From assembly GCF_004801375.1 (NCBI RefSeq), contig NZ_SSNZ01000002.1, forward strand, positions 558,001 to 622,000: a stretch of DNA of 64,000 nucleotides, in the 5' to 3' direction. This document shows positions 1 through 10,386 of this stretch, piece after piece (position 1 is the stretch's first letter; the number at the start of each line of letters is the position of its first letter). The notes under the pieces were generated by a model. The model worked only from the letters and a program-made list of their open reading frames with translations, was not told the origin of the DNA and made no database searches. Made by a program: the position numbers and the translations under genes. The DNA comes from Flavobacterium supellecticarium. Lineage in GTDB: Bacteria; Bacteroidota; Bacteroidia; Flavobacteriales; Flavobacteriaceae.

Positions 1-605
1 AATTTGTCGATTTTATCAATGTTAACAATAAACGATTTGTGAACCCGGATAAACTTATCTTTCGGGAGTTCGTTTTCAAACGCCTTCATGGTCGACAGTA
101 CCAGATGATTATCCTCGTCGGTAATTACTTTTACATAATCCCCGTAAGCTTCGATCCATTTAATCCTCGAAATGTAAATTTTAAGTTTTTTAAGATTGCT
201 CTTGATAAAAATAAACGGACTTTCCTCGTCGGAATTTTCTTTTCCGAGCAAAACAAAGTTCATCGCTTTTTTTACAGCAACATTAAATCGTTCGCGGGTA
301 ATGGGTTTGTGCAAATAATCGGTAGCGGCATAATCAAATGCTTTAACGGCATATTCCGTTTTTGATGTAATGAAAATCACCTGCGGTTTTGCCTTCAATC
401 CGTCTAGTAAATCAAAACCGTTTATAACCGGCATTTCGATATCCAGAAATACCAAATCCACATTTTTATTGGTAATGCAATTCTTTGCCTCAATGGCATT
501 AGAGAATTCGCCTACAAGGGAGAGATTTGGGTTCTCGGTTACGAGTTTGGTAATGGTTAAACGCTGAATACTACTATCATCAACTACAATACAGTTTATC
601 TTCAT
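1..605 (-). CDS. LytTR-family response regulator, partial at the window edge
   Basis: This is a DNA-binding response regulator of the LytR/AlgR type, acting in the cytoplasm downstream of a sensor kinase. The ATG is at 603-605 on the minus strand and the frame stays open to base 1, giving about 201 residues with the C-terminus missing. A CheY-like receiver is visible: acidic pair D9/D10, phospho-acceptor D55 in LVFLDIEMP, T80/S81 and K100 in LHKP. From about residue 135 a LytTR DNA-binding domain follows, with FIFIKSNLKKLKI and the conserved FIRVHKSFIVN. It is divergent from rpsF with a 177-base shared upstream region. Its partner kinase is probably outside the window. The short plus-strand ORFs inside it are antisense shadows. 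Confidence 0.9.
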   Translation of the reverse strand, partial: MKINCIVVDDSSIQRLTITKLVTENPNLSLVGEFSNAIEAKNCITNKNVDLVFLDIEMPVINGFDLLDGLKAKPQVIFITSKTEYAVKAFDYAATDYLHKPITRERFNVAVKKAMNFVLLGKENSDEESPFIFIKSNLKKLKIYISRIKWIEAYGDYVKVITDEDNHLVLSTMKAFENELPKDKFIRVHKSFIVNIDKIDK

Positions 606-719
606 ATTCTAATAAAATCAAATAAGTTTATTTTAGTAATAAAAATAGGAAAACAGATCGGATTGACAAAGGATAGTTCGGATAAAAACAGTATGGAAGG
701 TAAAAAAAAGAAAATACCC

Positions 720-749
720 TTGTAGATTAAATATAAATCGCTATTTTTG
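720..749 (+). promoter_or_regulatory. Promoter of the rpsF operon
   Basis: This is a full match to the Bacteroidota sigma-A promoter: TTG at 720-722, a 19-base spacer and TATTTTTG (TAnnTTTG) at 742-749. Transcription would start near 755, leaving a leader of about 28 bases before the rpsF ATG. That is too short for a structured ribosomal-protein leader. Confidence 0.75.
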
Positions 750-782
750 CACCCAATTTTATAACAAATAAATTTTATTCTT

Positions 783-1124
783 ATGAATCATTATGAAACT
801 GTTTTCATCTTGAATCCCGTTTTATCTGAGCAGCAGGTAAAGGAAACAGTAAGCAAATTTGAAGATTTTCTTACTTCTAAAGGAGCAGAGATGGTAGCGA
901 AAGAGGATTGGGGCTTAAAAAAATTAGCGTACGAAATCCAACACAAGAAAAGTGGTTTTTATCACTTATTCGAATTCAAAGCATCTGGAGATATCTTAGC
1001 TTCATTTGAAACGGAATTCCGTCGTGACGAAAGAGTAATGCGCTTTTTAACTGTAAGTTTAGACAAACATGCAGTAGCGTGGGCTGAAAGAAGAAGAGCA
1101 AAATTAAAATCTACAAAAGCTTAA
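783..1124 (+). CDS. rpsF: 30S ribosomal protein S6
   Basis: S6 is a small-subunit ribosomal protein that pairs with S18 on the central domain of 16S rRNA. The 113-residue product starts [16 protein letters not shown], the usual S6 beginning, and contains the conserved W-G-L-K-K-L-A-Y segment and the [10 protein letters not shown] motif near residue 80. It is the first gene of the rpsF-rpsR-rplI operon, five bases ahead of rpsR. A clear promoter lies at 720-749. Length and gene order are normal for Flavobacteriaceae. Confidence 0.97.
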   Translation: MNHYETVFILNPVLSEQQVKETVSKFEDFLTSKGAEMVAKEDWGLKKLAYEIQHKKSGFYHLFEFKASGDILASFETEFRRDERVMRFLTVSLDKHAVAWAERRRAKLKSTKA

Positions 1125-1129
1125 TTAGT

Positions 1130-1426
1130 ATGTCAAGTATTGAGCAATCTGCAAAAGGAAAAAAAGACGGGGATATCAGATATCTTACGCCTTTAAACAT
1201 AGAAACAAACAAAACTAAAAAGTACTGTCGTTTCAAAAAAGCCGGAATCAAATATGTTGATTACAAAGATCCGGACTTCTTATTGAAATTTGTGAATGAG
1301 CAAGGTAAAATCCTTCCTCGTCGTTTAACAGGAACTTCTTTGAAATACCAAAGAAAAGTATCTGTAGCGGTAAAAAGAGCACGTCATTTAGCATTAATGC
1401 CATATGTGGCTGATTTATTAAAATAA
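1130..1426 (+). CDS. rpsR: 30S ribosomal protein S18
   Basis: S18 is the small-subunit partner of S6. The product is 98 residues, with a basic N-terminal extension before the conserved core: [18 protein letters not shown], then [18 protein letters not shown] and the C-terminal [12 protein letters not shown] signature. It sits between rpsF (5-base gap) and rplI (15-base gap) in the same transcription unit. Confidence 0.97.
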   Translation: MSSIEQSAKGKKDGDIRYLTPLNIETNKTKKYCRFKKAGIKYVDYKDPDFLLKFVNEQGKILPRRLTGTSLKYQRKVSVAVKRARHLALMPYVADLLK

Positions 1427-1441
1427 AAAAGAGGCGAGATT

Positions 1442-1885
1442 ATGGAACTTATATTAAAACAAGACGTACAAAATTTAGGTTTTAAAGACGATGTAGTATC
1501 TGTTAAGCCAGGTTACGGTCGTAACTTTTTAATTCCTCAGGGTTTTGCTATTTTAGCAACTCCATCGGCTAAAAAAGTATTAGCTGAAAACTTAAAACAA
1601 AAAGCGCACAAAGAAGCTAAAATCGTTGCTGATGCGAAAAGTTTAGCTGAAGCGCTTAAAGCTTTAGAGATCAAAATCACAGCTAAAGCTGGTGGTGAAA
1701 AATTATTCGGATCTGTTACTAATGCAGATATCGCTGAAGTTTTAGAGAAAAACGGACATGCAATCGATAGAAAATTCATCACTTCTGGTATCGTTAAACG
1801 TACAGGAAAATACAATGCTTCTATCCGTTTACACCGTGATGTAATCGTAGAATTAGCATACGAAATTGTTGCTGAAAAAGCATAA
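1442..1885 (+). CDS. rplI: 50S ribosomal protein L9
   Basis: L9 is a large-subunit protein with two globular domains joined by a long helix. The 147-residue product begins MELILKQDVQNLGFKDD and has the signature V-K-P-G-Y-G-R-N-F-L-I-P-Q-G at about residues 21-34. A charged, Ala/Lys-rich helix and the C-terminal rRNA-binding domain follow. It is the last gene of the operon, and a strong intrinsic terminator follows the stop codon. Confidence 0.97.
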   Translation: MELILKQDVQNLGFKDDVVSVKPGYGRNFLIPQGFAILATPSAKKVLAENLKQKAHKEAKIVADAKSLAEALKALEIKITAKAGGEKLFGSVTNADIAEVLEKNGHAIDRKFITSGIVKRTGKYNASIRLHRDVIVELAYEIVAEKA

Positions 1886-1902
1886 TTTTAGCAAAATAAA
1901 GC

Positions 1903-1934
1903 AAAAGCCTTCCCAGTCGGGAAGGCTTTTTTTT
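1903..1934 (+). terminator. Terminator of the rpsF-rpsR-rplI operon
   Basis: A stem of AAGCCTTCCC with GGGAAGGCTT closes on a short loop and is followed by eight T residues. It begins 17 bases after the rplI stop codon. Confidence 0.9.
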
Positions 1935-1993
1935 ATACCTTTATGTTTTGCCGGCCATCGGAAGCATCCGGTTGCGGTACTAAAACAATAACA

Positions 1994-2464
1994 ATGAGAT
2001 ATACGCGATTAACAAAAGAACAACTGGAAGAACTGCACCCGGAATTTGTAAATTTTCTGGCCACGCAATCGGTCGATAAAGCCGAATGGGATAAAATTAA
2101 AGCACAAAACCCGGAAGTCGCCGAACAGGAGATCGATGTTTTTTCCGATCTGATCTGGGAAGGTGTGCTAACCAATGCCAAATACTTGGAACACTATTCG
2201 AGGCACCATATTTTTCTGTTTCATTGCAGTGATATTCACATGCAAACCATTGTAATCCATTCGCTGGTTGCGGAAGTCGATTTTTTAACCAAAGAAGGAC
2301 TGGACTGGCTTAGTGATAATCTGTTTACGGATAATGTTGAAATCCAGAAAGGACAAAAGGTTTTTGTCGACGAACGCAACGACGAAATATTCGGACTGGT
2401 TCGTCAGGGAGCCATTCTGTGTGACGGCGATTTGTACCGTCAAATGGAAAATATACTCGAGTAA
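1994..2464 (+). CDS. DUF6495-type conserved hypothetical protein
   Basis: This is a soluble protein of 156 residues without signal peptide or membrane segment. It resembles the flavobacterial family annotated as DUF6495, whose function is unknown. The ATG at 1994 (MRYTRLTKEQLEELHPEF) is preferred. The frame opens at an earlier ATG at 1943, but those 17 residues lie just behind the rplI terminator and look non-coding. The protein is acidic and rich in aromatic and His residues (HYSRHHIFLFH). It sits just upstream of ligA in the same direction. No role can be read from the sequence. Confidence 0.8.
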   Translation: MRYTRLTKEQLEELHPEFVNFLATQSVDKAEWDKIKAQNPEVAEQEIDVFSDLIWEGVLTNAKYLEHYSRHHIFLFHCSDIHMQTIVIHSLVAEVDFLTKEGLDWLSDNLFTDNVEIQKGQKVFVDERNDEIFGLVRQGAILCDGDLYRQMENILE

Positions 2465-2467
2465 TAG

Positions 2468-4546
<2,079 letters not shown>

Positions 4547-4688
4547 GTACGTTATTGTCAGGAGAATTATAGAAATTAACGTTTTTTTTTGATCCTAATC
4601 GATGGAATCTGCTTTTCCCGGAATTTTTGCGTTATTGTAGGGTGTCCTATTGTAACTTGCGGCAAAAATCTTTCATTTTTAATCTGTT

Positions 4689-5405
4689 ATGTGGTGTAGT
4701 ATGGAGCAAAAAGTAAAAGACGGAATAAGTGGGATTCTGATTTTGTTTTATTTTTTGATTGGCGGGATTTCGGTATTGAGTGAATATATGCAGGATCATT
4801 TTCTGACGTATATTTCGAAACCCTTCCTGATGCCAATATTGTTTTATCTCTATTACTTAAACTCCGAAAAGCGGAACAATGCTTTTGTACTCGCCCTTTT
4901 TTTTAACTGGATAGCCAATATTGCCTTTGTGGCGGCGACAAAAGATACGGTTTATTTCGGATCGCTGTTTTTTCTGTTGTACCGCGTGATGGTAGTTTAT
5001 ATGTTGGTGGAGCGGATTGCTTTTCCGAAGATCATCCCATTTTTGATAGGCTGTATCCCGTTTTTCTTTATTTATATTACCGTTACCAACCTTGTAAATG
5101 CTGAAATTGAAAACGGAATTTACCTGTTTTGGGTGAATGGGATTTTTATGATTTTTCTGGGTGGTTTTACCCTCGCTAATTATATATTAGATAACAATAA
5201 GGTAAATACCTTGTTACTGATAAGTACCTTATTGTTTACGTTTATCCAGTTTCTCGTAACGATCAACCTGTATTATCTTACGCTGTCATTGTTTCAGCCG
5301 ATTTCGCTGGCGATGTTTGTAGTGGCGCAGTTTCTGCTTTATAAATCCGTTTTGATAATGGATTATAAAAGAGTGTTATACGACAATACTTCTTCCGGAG
5401 TGTGA
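4689..5405 (+). CDS. YhhN/TMEM86-like integral membrane protein
   Basis: This is an inner-membrane protein of 234-238 residues with about eight hydrophobic helices. The spacing and the early K-P-F-L-M-P motif (residues 43-48) resemble the YhhN/TMEM86 family, whose animal members are lysoplasmalogenases. The family call is moderate, and the bacterial substrate is unknown. The start may be the ATG at 4689 or the second Met at 4701. The gene converges on the metallophosphatase gene: the two reading frames overlap by 30 bases at their 3' ends (5376-5405), with no terminator between them. Confidence 0.65.
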   Translation: MWCSMEQKVKDGISGILILFYFLIGGISVLSEYMQDHFLTYISKPFLMPILFYLYYLNSEKRNNAFVLALFFNWIANIAFVAATKDTVYFGSLFFLLYRVMVVYMLVERIAFPKIIPFLIGCIPFFFIYITVTNLVNAEIENGIYLFWVNGIFMIFLGGFTLANYILDNNKVNTLLLISTLLFTFIQFLVTINLYYLTLSLFQPISLAMFVVAQFLLYKSVLIMDYKRVLYDNTSSGV

Positions 5406-6293
5406 TTTCGTTTTGTTCGCGTCGAAATAAAAATCGATACGTCCTAAATTGATACCGTAACAACCTACCTGGTTGATCAATACTTCTTTGCCTTCCAGAT
5501 TTTTTTCAATAACCGGTTTACTTAGGAAAGTGTGTGTATGTCCTCCAATAATCAGGTCGATGTCTTTGGTTCTTCGTGCCAAAAGAATATCACAGATACG
5601 CTCCGGTTCGTTGTTATATTTAAAACCGATATGGGATAAGCAAATCACCAGATCGCATTTTTTCTCGTGCTTCAGGATACGGGTCATTTCGGTCGCGGTT
5701 TCCACCGGATCGTTATAAATGGTTTCCTTATAAAGCTTTTTGTCCACAAGTCCCTGTAGTTCGACACCCAATCCAAAAACACCGATTTTAATACCGTCTT
5801 TTTCGAATATTTTATACGGTTTAACAATGTCGTTTAGAACCGTGTTTTTAAAATCGTAATTGGCTGAAACGAAATCGAATTTGGCATGCGGTAACTGCGC
5901 GTAAAAACCGTCAATTCCGTTGTCGAAATCGTGGTTACCCATAGTGGCCAGATCGTATTGCAGCATGCTCATCAGTTTGAATTCCAGTTCGCCGCCATAA
6001 TAATTAAAATAAGGCGTTCCCTGGAAAATATCGCCGGCATCCAGTAGTAATACATTTGGATTTTCTTTGCGGATTTCCTGTATCAGACTGGCACGACGCG
6101 CCACGCCACCCATATTTGGGTTTTTGGGATCTGTAGCTGGAAACGGGTCGATATGACTGTGAACGTCATTGGTATGTAATATTGTAATCTTTTTAATATC
6201 CGGGGCAGTTGTAAAGCTGCTTAGTGAAAGGCCTCCAACGGTAACCAGAGCAGAACTCGCCAATGTGCCTTTTAAAAATTCTCTTCTTTTCAT
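5376..6293 (-). CDS. Metallophosphoesterase, N-terminal half of a split UshA-type 5'-nucleotidase
   Basis: This is a periplasmic calcineurin-like metallophosphatase of 305 residues that hydrolyses nucleotides or related phosphoesters. It begins with a twin-arginine-type signal (KRREFLKG, then a hydrophobic stretch). The metal-binding motifs are complete: ILHTNDVHSH near residue 39, LLLDAGDIFQG, TMGNHDFDNG and LIIGGHTHTF. The UshA C-terminal substrate-binding domain is absent here and is encoded by the adjacent gene at 6306-7088. The two are transcribed together, 12 bases apart, with the C-domain gene first. The two products probably work together, but this is inferred from context. Confidence 0.88.
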   Translation of the reverse strand: MKRREFLKGTLASSALVTVGGLSLSSFTTAPDIKKITILHTNDVHSHIDPFPATDPKNPNMGGVARRASLIQEIRKENPNVLLLDAGDIFQGTPYFNYYGGELEFKLMSMLQYDLATMGNHDFDNGIDGFYAQLPHAKFDFVSANYDFKNTVLNDIVKPYKIFEKDGIKIGVFGLGVELQGLVDKKLYKETIYNDPVETATEMTRILKHEKKCDLVICLSHIGFKYNNEPERICDILLARRTKDIDLIIGGHTHTFLSKPVIEKNLEGKEVLINQVGCYGINLGRIDFYFDANKTKSHSGRSIVV

Positions 6294-6305
6294 CTTCTTA
6301 ATCTT

Positions 6306-7088
6306 TTATTCCAGGATAATTCTTTCGGTTGTGATAACAGGTATAGTGTCGACTTTTTTAAAGTAATCGATCAACAGATTGCGGAGTTTATAATCCATAT
6401 CGTAGGATTGAATTCCCTTTTTAAAGAAATTCATGCTGTCGCCACCATTGGATAAATAATCGGAAGTAGCTACATAATATACCTGATCCTCCTGTAGTGG
6501 TTTTCCGTTTACGGTTAATGATTTGATGCTTAAAGTGTTCTTGTCGGCTACAATTTTTAATCCGGATAACGGATGCGGTTTGCGTTCTTTTAAAATATAT
6601 TCGGCCATTTCGCGAATCTGAGCGCCTTTTAATGCAACAATGATCAAACTATTTTCAAAAGGCATGATTTCAAAAGCGGTACGCGTGGTAACATCGCCTT
6701 TTGGCAGTGGTGCGCGGATTCCGCCATGGTTCAACAGACAGATATCAATATTTTTTTTCTCGCGTGACTGGAAAATCGGGTTGCCCATTTCGATGGTTGC
6801 ATCGGCCAATAGGTTTCCGATGGTTGTTTGCCAGGTTCCTTTGCTTTTGTCTAAGGTTTCGGGACAATAGGCCAGTACATGGTCGAGTTCCTGGTTGATG
6901 TGATTGCGGTAAGGCGCTACATAATCTTCGATAGATTTAACATCCGGGTAAACATTTGTGACACCGATTTGTTTTCCTTCAATTTTGGTGTTGTAGTACT
7001 TTTGCGTGGTACAGGAAACCGATAAAAAAATGCCCGTAAGGACAATAATTGAAGTTAAAATACGGTTATACTTTCTTAATTTTGTCAT
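6306..7088 (-). CDS. Lipoprotein 5'-nucleotidase C-terminal domain protein
   Basis: This protein of 260 residues corresponds to the substrate-binding C-terminal domain of UshA-type 5'-nucleotidases. It is anchored as a lipoprotein: a hydrophobic signal ends at S-V-S-C around residue 26. Recognisable family segments are NLLADATIEMG, LLNHGGIRAPLPKGDVT, TAFEIMPFENSLI and the C-terminal YYVATSDYLSNGGDSM. It lies upstream of, and in the same operon as, the metallophosphatase half, so the domain order on the DNA is the reverse of that in fused UshA. A divergent DUF6913-like gene starts 48 bases away. Confidence 0.86.
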   Translation of the reverse strand: MTKLRKYNRILTSIIVLTGIFLSVSCTTQKYYNTKIEGKQIGVTNVYPDVKSIEDYVAPYRNHINQELDHVLAYCPETLDKSKGTWQTTIGNLLADATIEMGNPIFQSREKKNIDICLLNHGGIRAPLPKGDVTTRTAFEIMPFENSLIIVALKGAQIREMAEYILKERKPHPLSGLKIVADKNTLSIKSLTVNGKPLQEDQVYYVATSDYLSNGGDSMNFFKKGIQSYDMDYKLRNLLIDYFKKVDTIPVITTERIILE

Positions 7089-7136
7089 TTGTTATAATCC
7101 TTATTTAATTAACTTTGTATTCCAAGTAAAAGTACT

Positions 7137-7655
7137 ATGTTTTTAAAAACAATAAAGGATTTTTCCCTAAAAAAAATCATTAAAAAAAGATTACCAAACT
7201 ATAAACTGACCGTTACAACAGAGAAAATACAAACGATTGGTTTATTGCTGGATGAAAGTTATTTTTCGGCTCAGGACAATCTGATAAAGGAGTTGGTTGC
7301 ACAGGGAATCCCGGAAAAAAACATTTCTGTTTTGATTTATAAAGATAAGATTAAGAAAAAAGAGGTCTTTAATTATCCTTTTTTTAGCAGAAAAGATATT
7401 GCTTTGGGAGGAGAACCGGTTAAAAAGGAAATACTGGATTTTTGCGAAAATCCGTTTGATATGCTGATTGGATATTATGATGTGGAAAAAGCACCGCTGG
7501 TTTGGGTGACATTACAGTCGAAAGCCAAATTTAAAGCCGGATTTGCTACGATCGATAAACGATTACATCACTTTATGATCGCTACGGTAGCCGAAAAGTA
7601 CCAGGAATTTGTATCGGAATTGTTTCGATACCTGAAAATTTTAAACAAAATATAA
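7137..7655 (+). CDS. DUF6913-like conserved protein
   Basis: This is a soluble 172-residue basic protein without signal peptide, resembling the family annotated DUF6913 in Flavobacteriia. That family is usually found just upstream of dapA, as here (9-base gap). The N-terminus is Lys-rich (KDFSLKKIIKKRLPNYK). A predicted alpha/beta core follows, with TIGLLLDESYFS, NISVLIYKD and a conserved FDMLIGYYDVEKAPLVW segment near residue 115. No catalytic motif is evident and the function is unknown. Confidence 0.75.
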   Translation: MFLKTIKDFSLKKIIKKRLPNYKLTVTTEKIQTIGLLLDESYFSAQDNLIKELVAQGIPEKNISVLIYKDKIKKKEVFNYPFFSRKDIALGGEPVKKEILDFCENPFDMLIGYYDVEKAPLVWVTLQSKAKFKAGFATIDKRLHHFMIATVAEKYQEFVSELFRYLKILNKI

Positions 7656-7664
7656 AAAATAACC

Positions 7665-8546
7665 ATGCAATCATTAATAGGAACCGGTGTTGCGCTTGTT
7701 ACACCATTTAAAAAAGATTTTTCGGTAGATACTGAAGCATTGACCCGAATTGTAAATTATGTTGTAGAAGGCGGCGTAGAATATTTGGTCGTTTTGGGAA
7801 CAACGGGCGAATCGGCAACATTAAGCCATGACGAAAAAGAATTGGTAATCAAAACGGTTATCGAGGCCAACAACGGTCGGTTGCCATTAGTATTGGGTGT
7901 TGGTGGAAACAACACGCATAAAGTGGTGGAAGAGCTAAAAACACGTGATTTTTCGGCTTTCCAGGCGGTACTTTCGGTGTCACCTTATTATAATAAACCA
8001 ACTCAGGAGGGGATTTACCAGCACTTTAAAGCGGTAGCGGAAGCATCACCAATACCGGTTATTTTATATAATGTACCGGGAAGAACGGCAAGTAATATGG
8101 CACCATCGACGGTAATCCGATTGGCAAATGATTTTAAAAATGTGATCGGAATTAAAGAAGCGGCAGGTGACATTGTGCAGGCTATGAAATTGATTCAGCA
8201 CAAACCGGAAGGCTTTTTGGTGATTTCCGGGGACGATATGATTACACTACCAATGGTTTTGGCCGGTGGTTCCGGAGTGATCTCTGTAATTGGTGAAGGA
8301 TTTCCAAAAGAGTTTTCAGAAATGGTACGTTTAGGCTTGGAACGAAAAGTTGATGAGGCTTATAAATTACATTATCTGTTGGCCGACAGTATCGATATGA
8401 TTTTCGAACAAGGTAATCCGGCCGGAATCAAAGCAGTGTTTAAATCACTGGGGTTATCGGAAGATACGGTGCGTTTGCCATTGGTAAATGTTAACGAAGA
8501 TTTAGCAAAACGCATTGACGATTTTGTAAAGAAAATAGTAAATTAG
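7665..8546 (+). CDS. dapA: 4-hydroxy-tetrahydrodipicolinate synthase
   Basis: DapA condenses pyruvate with aspartate semialdehyde in the lysine/diaminopimelate pathway. The product is 293 residues, the normal length for this class I aldolase. Visible catalytic residues are the T46-T47-G-E motif, the Tyr of YNVPGR (Y135) and the Schiff-base Lys164 in GIKEAAGD. The substrate-binding loop [13 protein letters not shown] is present. It follows the DUF6913-like gene by 9 bases and precedes ferritin by 23 bases, so the three are probably co-transcribed. Confidence 0.96.
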   Translation: MQSLIGTGVALVTPFKKDFSVDTEALTRIVNYVVEGGVEYLVVLGTTGESATLSHDEKELVIKTVIEANNGRLPLVLGVGGNNTHKVVEELKTRDFSAFQAVLSVSPYYNKPTQEGIYQHFKAVAEASPIPVILYNVPGRTASNMAPSTVIRLANDFKNVIGIKEAAGDIVQAMKLIQHKPEGFLVISGDDMITLPMVLAGGSGVISVIGEGFPKEFSEMVRLGLERKVDEAYKLHYLLADSIDMIFEQGNPAGIKAVFKSLGLSEDTVRLPLVNVNEDLAKRIDDFVKKIVN

Positions 8547-8569
8547 CCTTTAATTAAAAAAAGAAATAT

Positions 8570-9082
8570 ATGTTATCAAAAACTATTGAAGCAGCTGTTA
8601 ATAACCAGATTAAGGTAGAAGCGGATTCGTCACAGATATACTTGGCAATGGCATCTTGGGCTGAAGTTCAGGGTTTTGAAGGGATTGCAACATTTATGTA
8701 TGCACAGTCGGACGAAGAAAGAATGCACATGCTAAAGCTTGTGAAATATGTAAACCAACGTGGCGGTCAGGCACAAATTCCGGCTGTTATTGAGCCGTCA
8801 TTGGACTATTCGTCTTTTAAAGCATTGTTTACACAATTGTTCGAACACGAAGTAATGGTGTCGGCAAGTATCAACGAATTGGTTCACGTTTCCTTATCGG
8901 AAAGAGACTACGCAACGCATAACTTCCTGCAGTGGTATGTTTCGGAACAAATCGAAGAAGAAGCTACGGCACGAACTATTTTAGATAAAATCAATCTTAT
9001 TGGAGACGATAAAGGCGGATTGTACCTGTTTGATAACGATATGAAAAACTTCAGCGGAAATCAGCCGTCATCAGCACAATAA
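8570..9082 (+). CDS. ftnA: Ferritin (FtnA type)
   Basis: This cytoplasmic iron-storage ferritin has 170 residues in a four-helix bundle. The ferroxidase ligands match bacterial ferritin: E17, E50 and H53 (DEERMH), with the second pair of helices supplying E94-region acidic residues (FEHEVMVSAS) and Q127-region residues (SEQIEEE). No Met haem ligand of the bacterioferritin type is evident. A strong terminator follows. Confidence 0.93.
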   Translation: MLSKTIEAAVNNQIKVEADSSQIYLAMASWAEVQGFEGIATFMYAQSDEERMHMLKLVKYVNQRGGQAQIPAVIEPSLDYSSFKALFTQLFEHEVMVSASINELVHVSLSERDYATHNFLQWYVSEQIEEEATARTILDKINLIGDDKGGLYLFDNDMKNFSGNQPSSAQ

Positions 9083-9102
9083 TTTTACAAAAAACAAGTT
9101 TA

Positions 9103-9133
9103 AAAAAGATGTCATTTTACGGACATCTTTTTT
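9103..9133 (+). terminator. Terminator after ferritin
   Basis: AAAAGATGTC pairs with GACATCTTTT around an 8-base loop and is followed by a T run. It separates the dapA-ferritin unit from the bamD operon. Confidence 0.88.
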
Positions 9134-9157
9134 GTTTTTCGGCTAAAAAAAAAGATT

Positions 9158-9186
9158 TTGTAATCTCTAATTAATAACTAAATTTG
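9158..9186 (+). promoter_or_regulatory. Promoter of the bamD operon
   Basis: TTG at 9158-9160, an 18-base spacer and TAAATTTG at 9179-9186 match the Bacteroidota consensus. The leader to the bamD ATG would be about 54 bases. Confidence 0.7.
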
Positions 9187-9245
9187 CATTTGCTTTCGGA
9201 AAAAGACTTTTTCGGGTTTTGAAGGCATAAAAACTGATAAATAAA

Positions 9246-10052
9246 ATGAGTAAATTTCTATACGTTTTTCTTGTTGCGGTTCTGTTAACATCGTGTAGCC
9301 AGTATCAAAAGGCTTTAAAATCGGAAGATTTGGCTATGAAATATGAAGTGGCAACCAAAATGTACGACGCCGGAAAATATTCCAAAGCGATACGTTTGTT
9401 CGAACAGATAGCGGCGCCAAACCGGGGGAAACCTCAGGCGGAAAAACTGTTTTATATGTTTGCACAGTCCTACTATAAGACGAAACAATACTATTTGTCA
9501 GGTTACCAGTTCGAATCGTTTGTAGCGGGTTATCCGAAAAGTGAAAAAAGAGAAGAAGCCGCCTTTTTAGGCGCCAAAAGTTTCTATCAGTTATCACCGG
9601 TTTATTCGATAGACCAGACCGATACACAAAAAGGTATTGATAAATTACAAGAGTATATTAATGCCTACCCGGATTCGCCAAACATGGTCGAAGCGAATAA
9701 AATGATCACCGAATTACGTCAGAAGTTGGAGAAAAAAGCATTCGAAATCGCAAAACAATACAACACTATCGGAGAATGGTCACGTGATTATAATGCAGCG
9801 ATCAAGGCATTGGACAATTTTATCGTTGACTATCCGGGAACAATCTATAAAGAAGATGCTTTGTTTTATAAGTTCGATTCAACCTATAAACTGGCAATAA
9901 ACAGTATTCATTCCAAAATGGAAGACCGTTTGCATACGGCTAAAACAGCCTATTCGGCACTGATCCGTTTTAAGGAAGATACCAAATACAAAGCAAAAGC
10001 CGATGAAATGTTGGCTACTATTGATAAAGAATTACAACAATTTTCTAAATAA
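9246..10052 (+). CDS. bamD: Outer membrane assembly lipoprotein BamD
   Basis: BamD is the essential lipoprotein partner of BamA in outer-membrane beta-barrel insertion. The 268-residue product has a lipoprotein signal ending in L-L-T-S-C at about residue 17. Tetratricopeptide-like repeats follow, beginning KMYDAGKYSKAIRLFEQI, with QSYYKTKQYYLSGYQFESF and further units toward the C-terminus. It is the first gene of the run bamD - omega - coaBC - DUF4835 - recN, an order characteristic of Flavobacteriaceae. Confidence 0.93.
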   Translation: MSKFLYVFLVAVLLTSCSQYQKALKSEDLAMKYEVATKMYDAGKYSKAIRLFEQIAAPNRGKPQAEKLFYMFAQSYYKTKQYYLSGYQFESFVAGYPKSEKREEAAFLGAKSFYQLSPVYSIDQTDTQKGIDKLQEYINAYPDSPNMVEANKMITELRQKLEKKAFEIAKQYNTIGEWSRDYNAAIKALDNFIVDYPGTIYKEDALFYKFDSTYKLAINSIHSKMEDRLHTAKTAYSALIRFKEDTKYKAKADEMLATIDKELQQFSK

Positions 10053-10063
10053 TTAAGAACGTC

Positions 10064-10381
10064 ATGGATTTAAAAAAGACTACTGCTCCAGTTAACACGG
10101 TTACCTATAATAAGAGTAAGATTGAAGAACCGACAGGAAACGTGTATGAAGCGATCACCATTATGGCAAAAAGAGCAAATCAGATTAATTCCGAAATTAA
10201 AAAAGAATTGATCGATAAGCTTGACGAGTTTGCTACTTACAATGACAGTCTTGAGGAAATTTTTGAAAACAAAGAGCAAATCGAAGTTTCCAAGTTCTAC
10301 GAAAAACTACCAAAACCACATGCTTTAGCAGTACAAGAGTGGTTGGATGGTAAAATCTATTACAGAGACTCAAATAAATAA
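10064..10381 (+). CDS. rpoZ: RNA polymerase omega subunit, Bacteroidota type
   Basis: This 105-residue protein matches the diverged omega subunit of Bacteroidota, which helps assemble and stabilise RNA polymerase. The omega-like segment is VYEAITIMAKRANQINSEIK (residues 28-47), in which the R-A-N-Q-I part corresponds to the conserved core. A charged C-terminal part follows. It lies 11 bases after bamD and 5 bases before coaBC, the normal context in this family. Confidence 0.85.
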   Translation: MDLKKTTAPVNTVTYNKSKIEEPTGNVYEAITIMAKRANQINSEIKKELIDKLDEFATYNDSLEEIFENKEQIEVSKFYEKLPKPHALAVQEWLDGKIYYRDSNK

Positions 10382-10386
10382 TCCTA

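Noticed and set aside
39-567. Two plus-strand ORFs near the left end
   Set aside because: They are antisense to the LytTR regulator, whose receiver and DNA-binding motifs are clear on the minus strand.
749-783. Ribosomal protein leader (S6:S18-type) upstream of rpsF
   Set aside because: The predicted leader is only about 28 bases and shows no hairpin.
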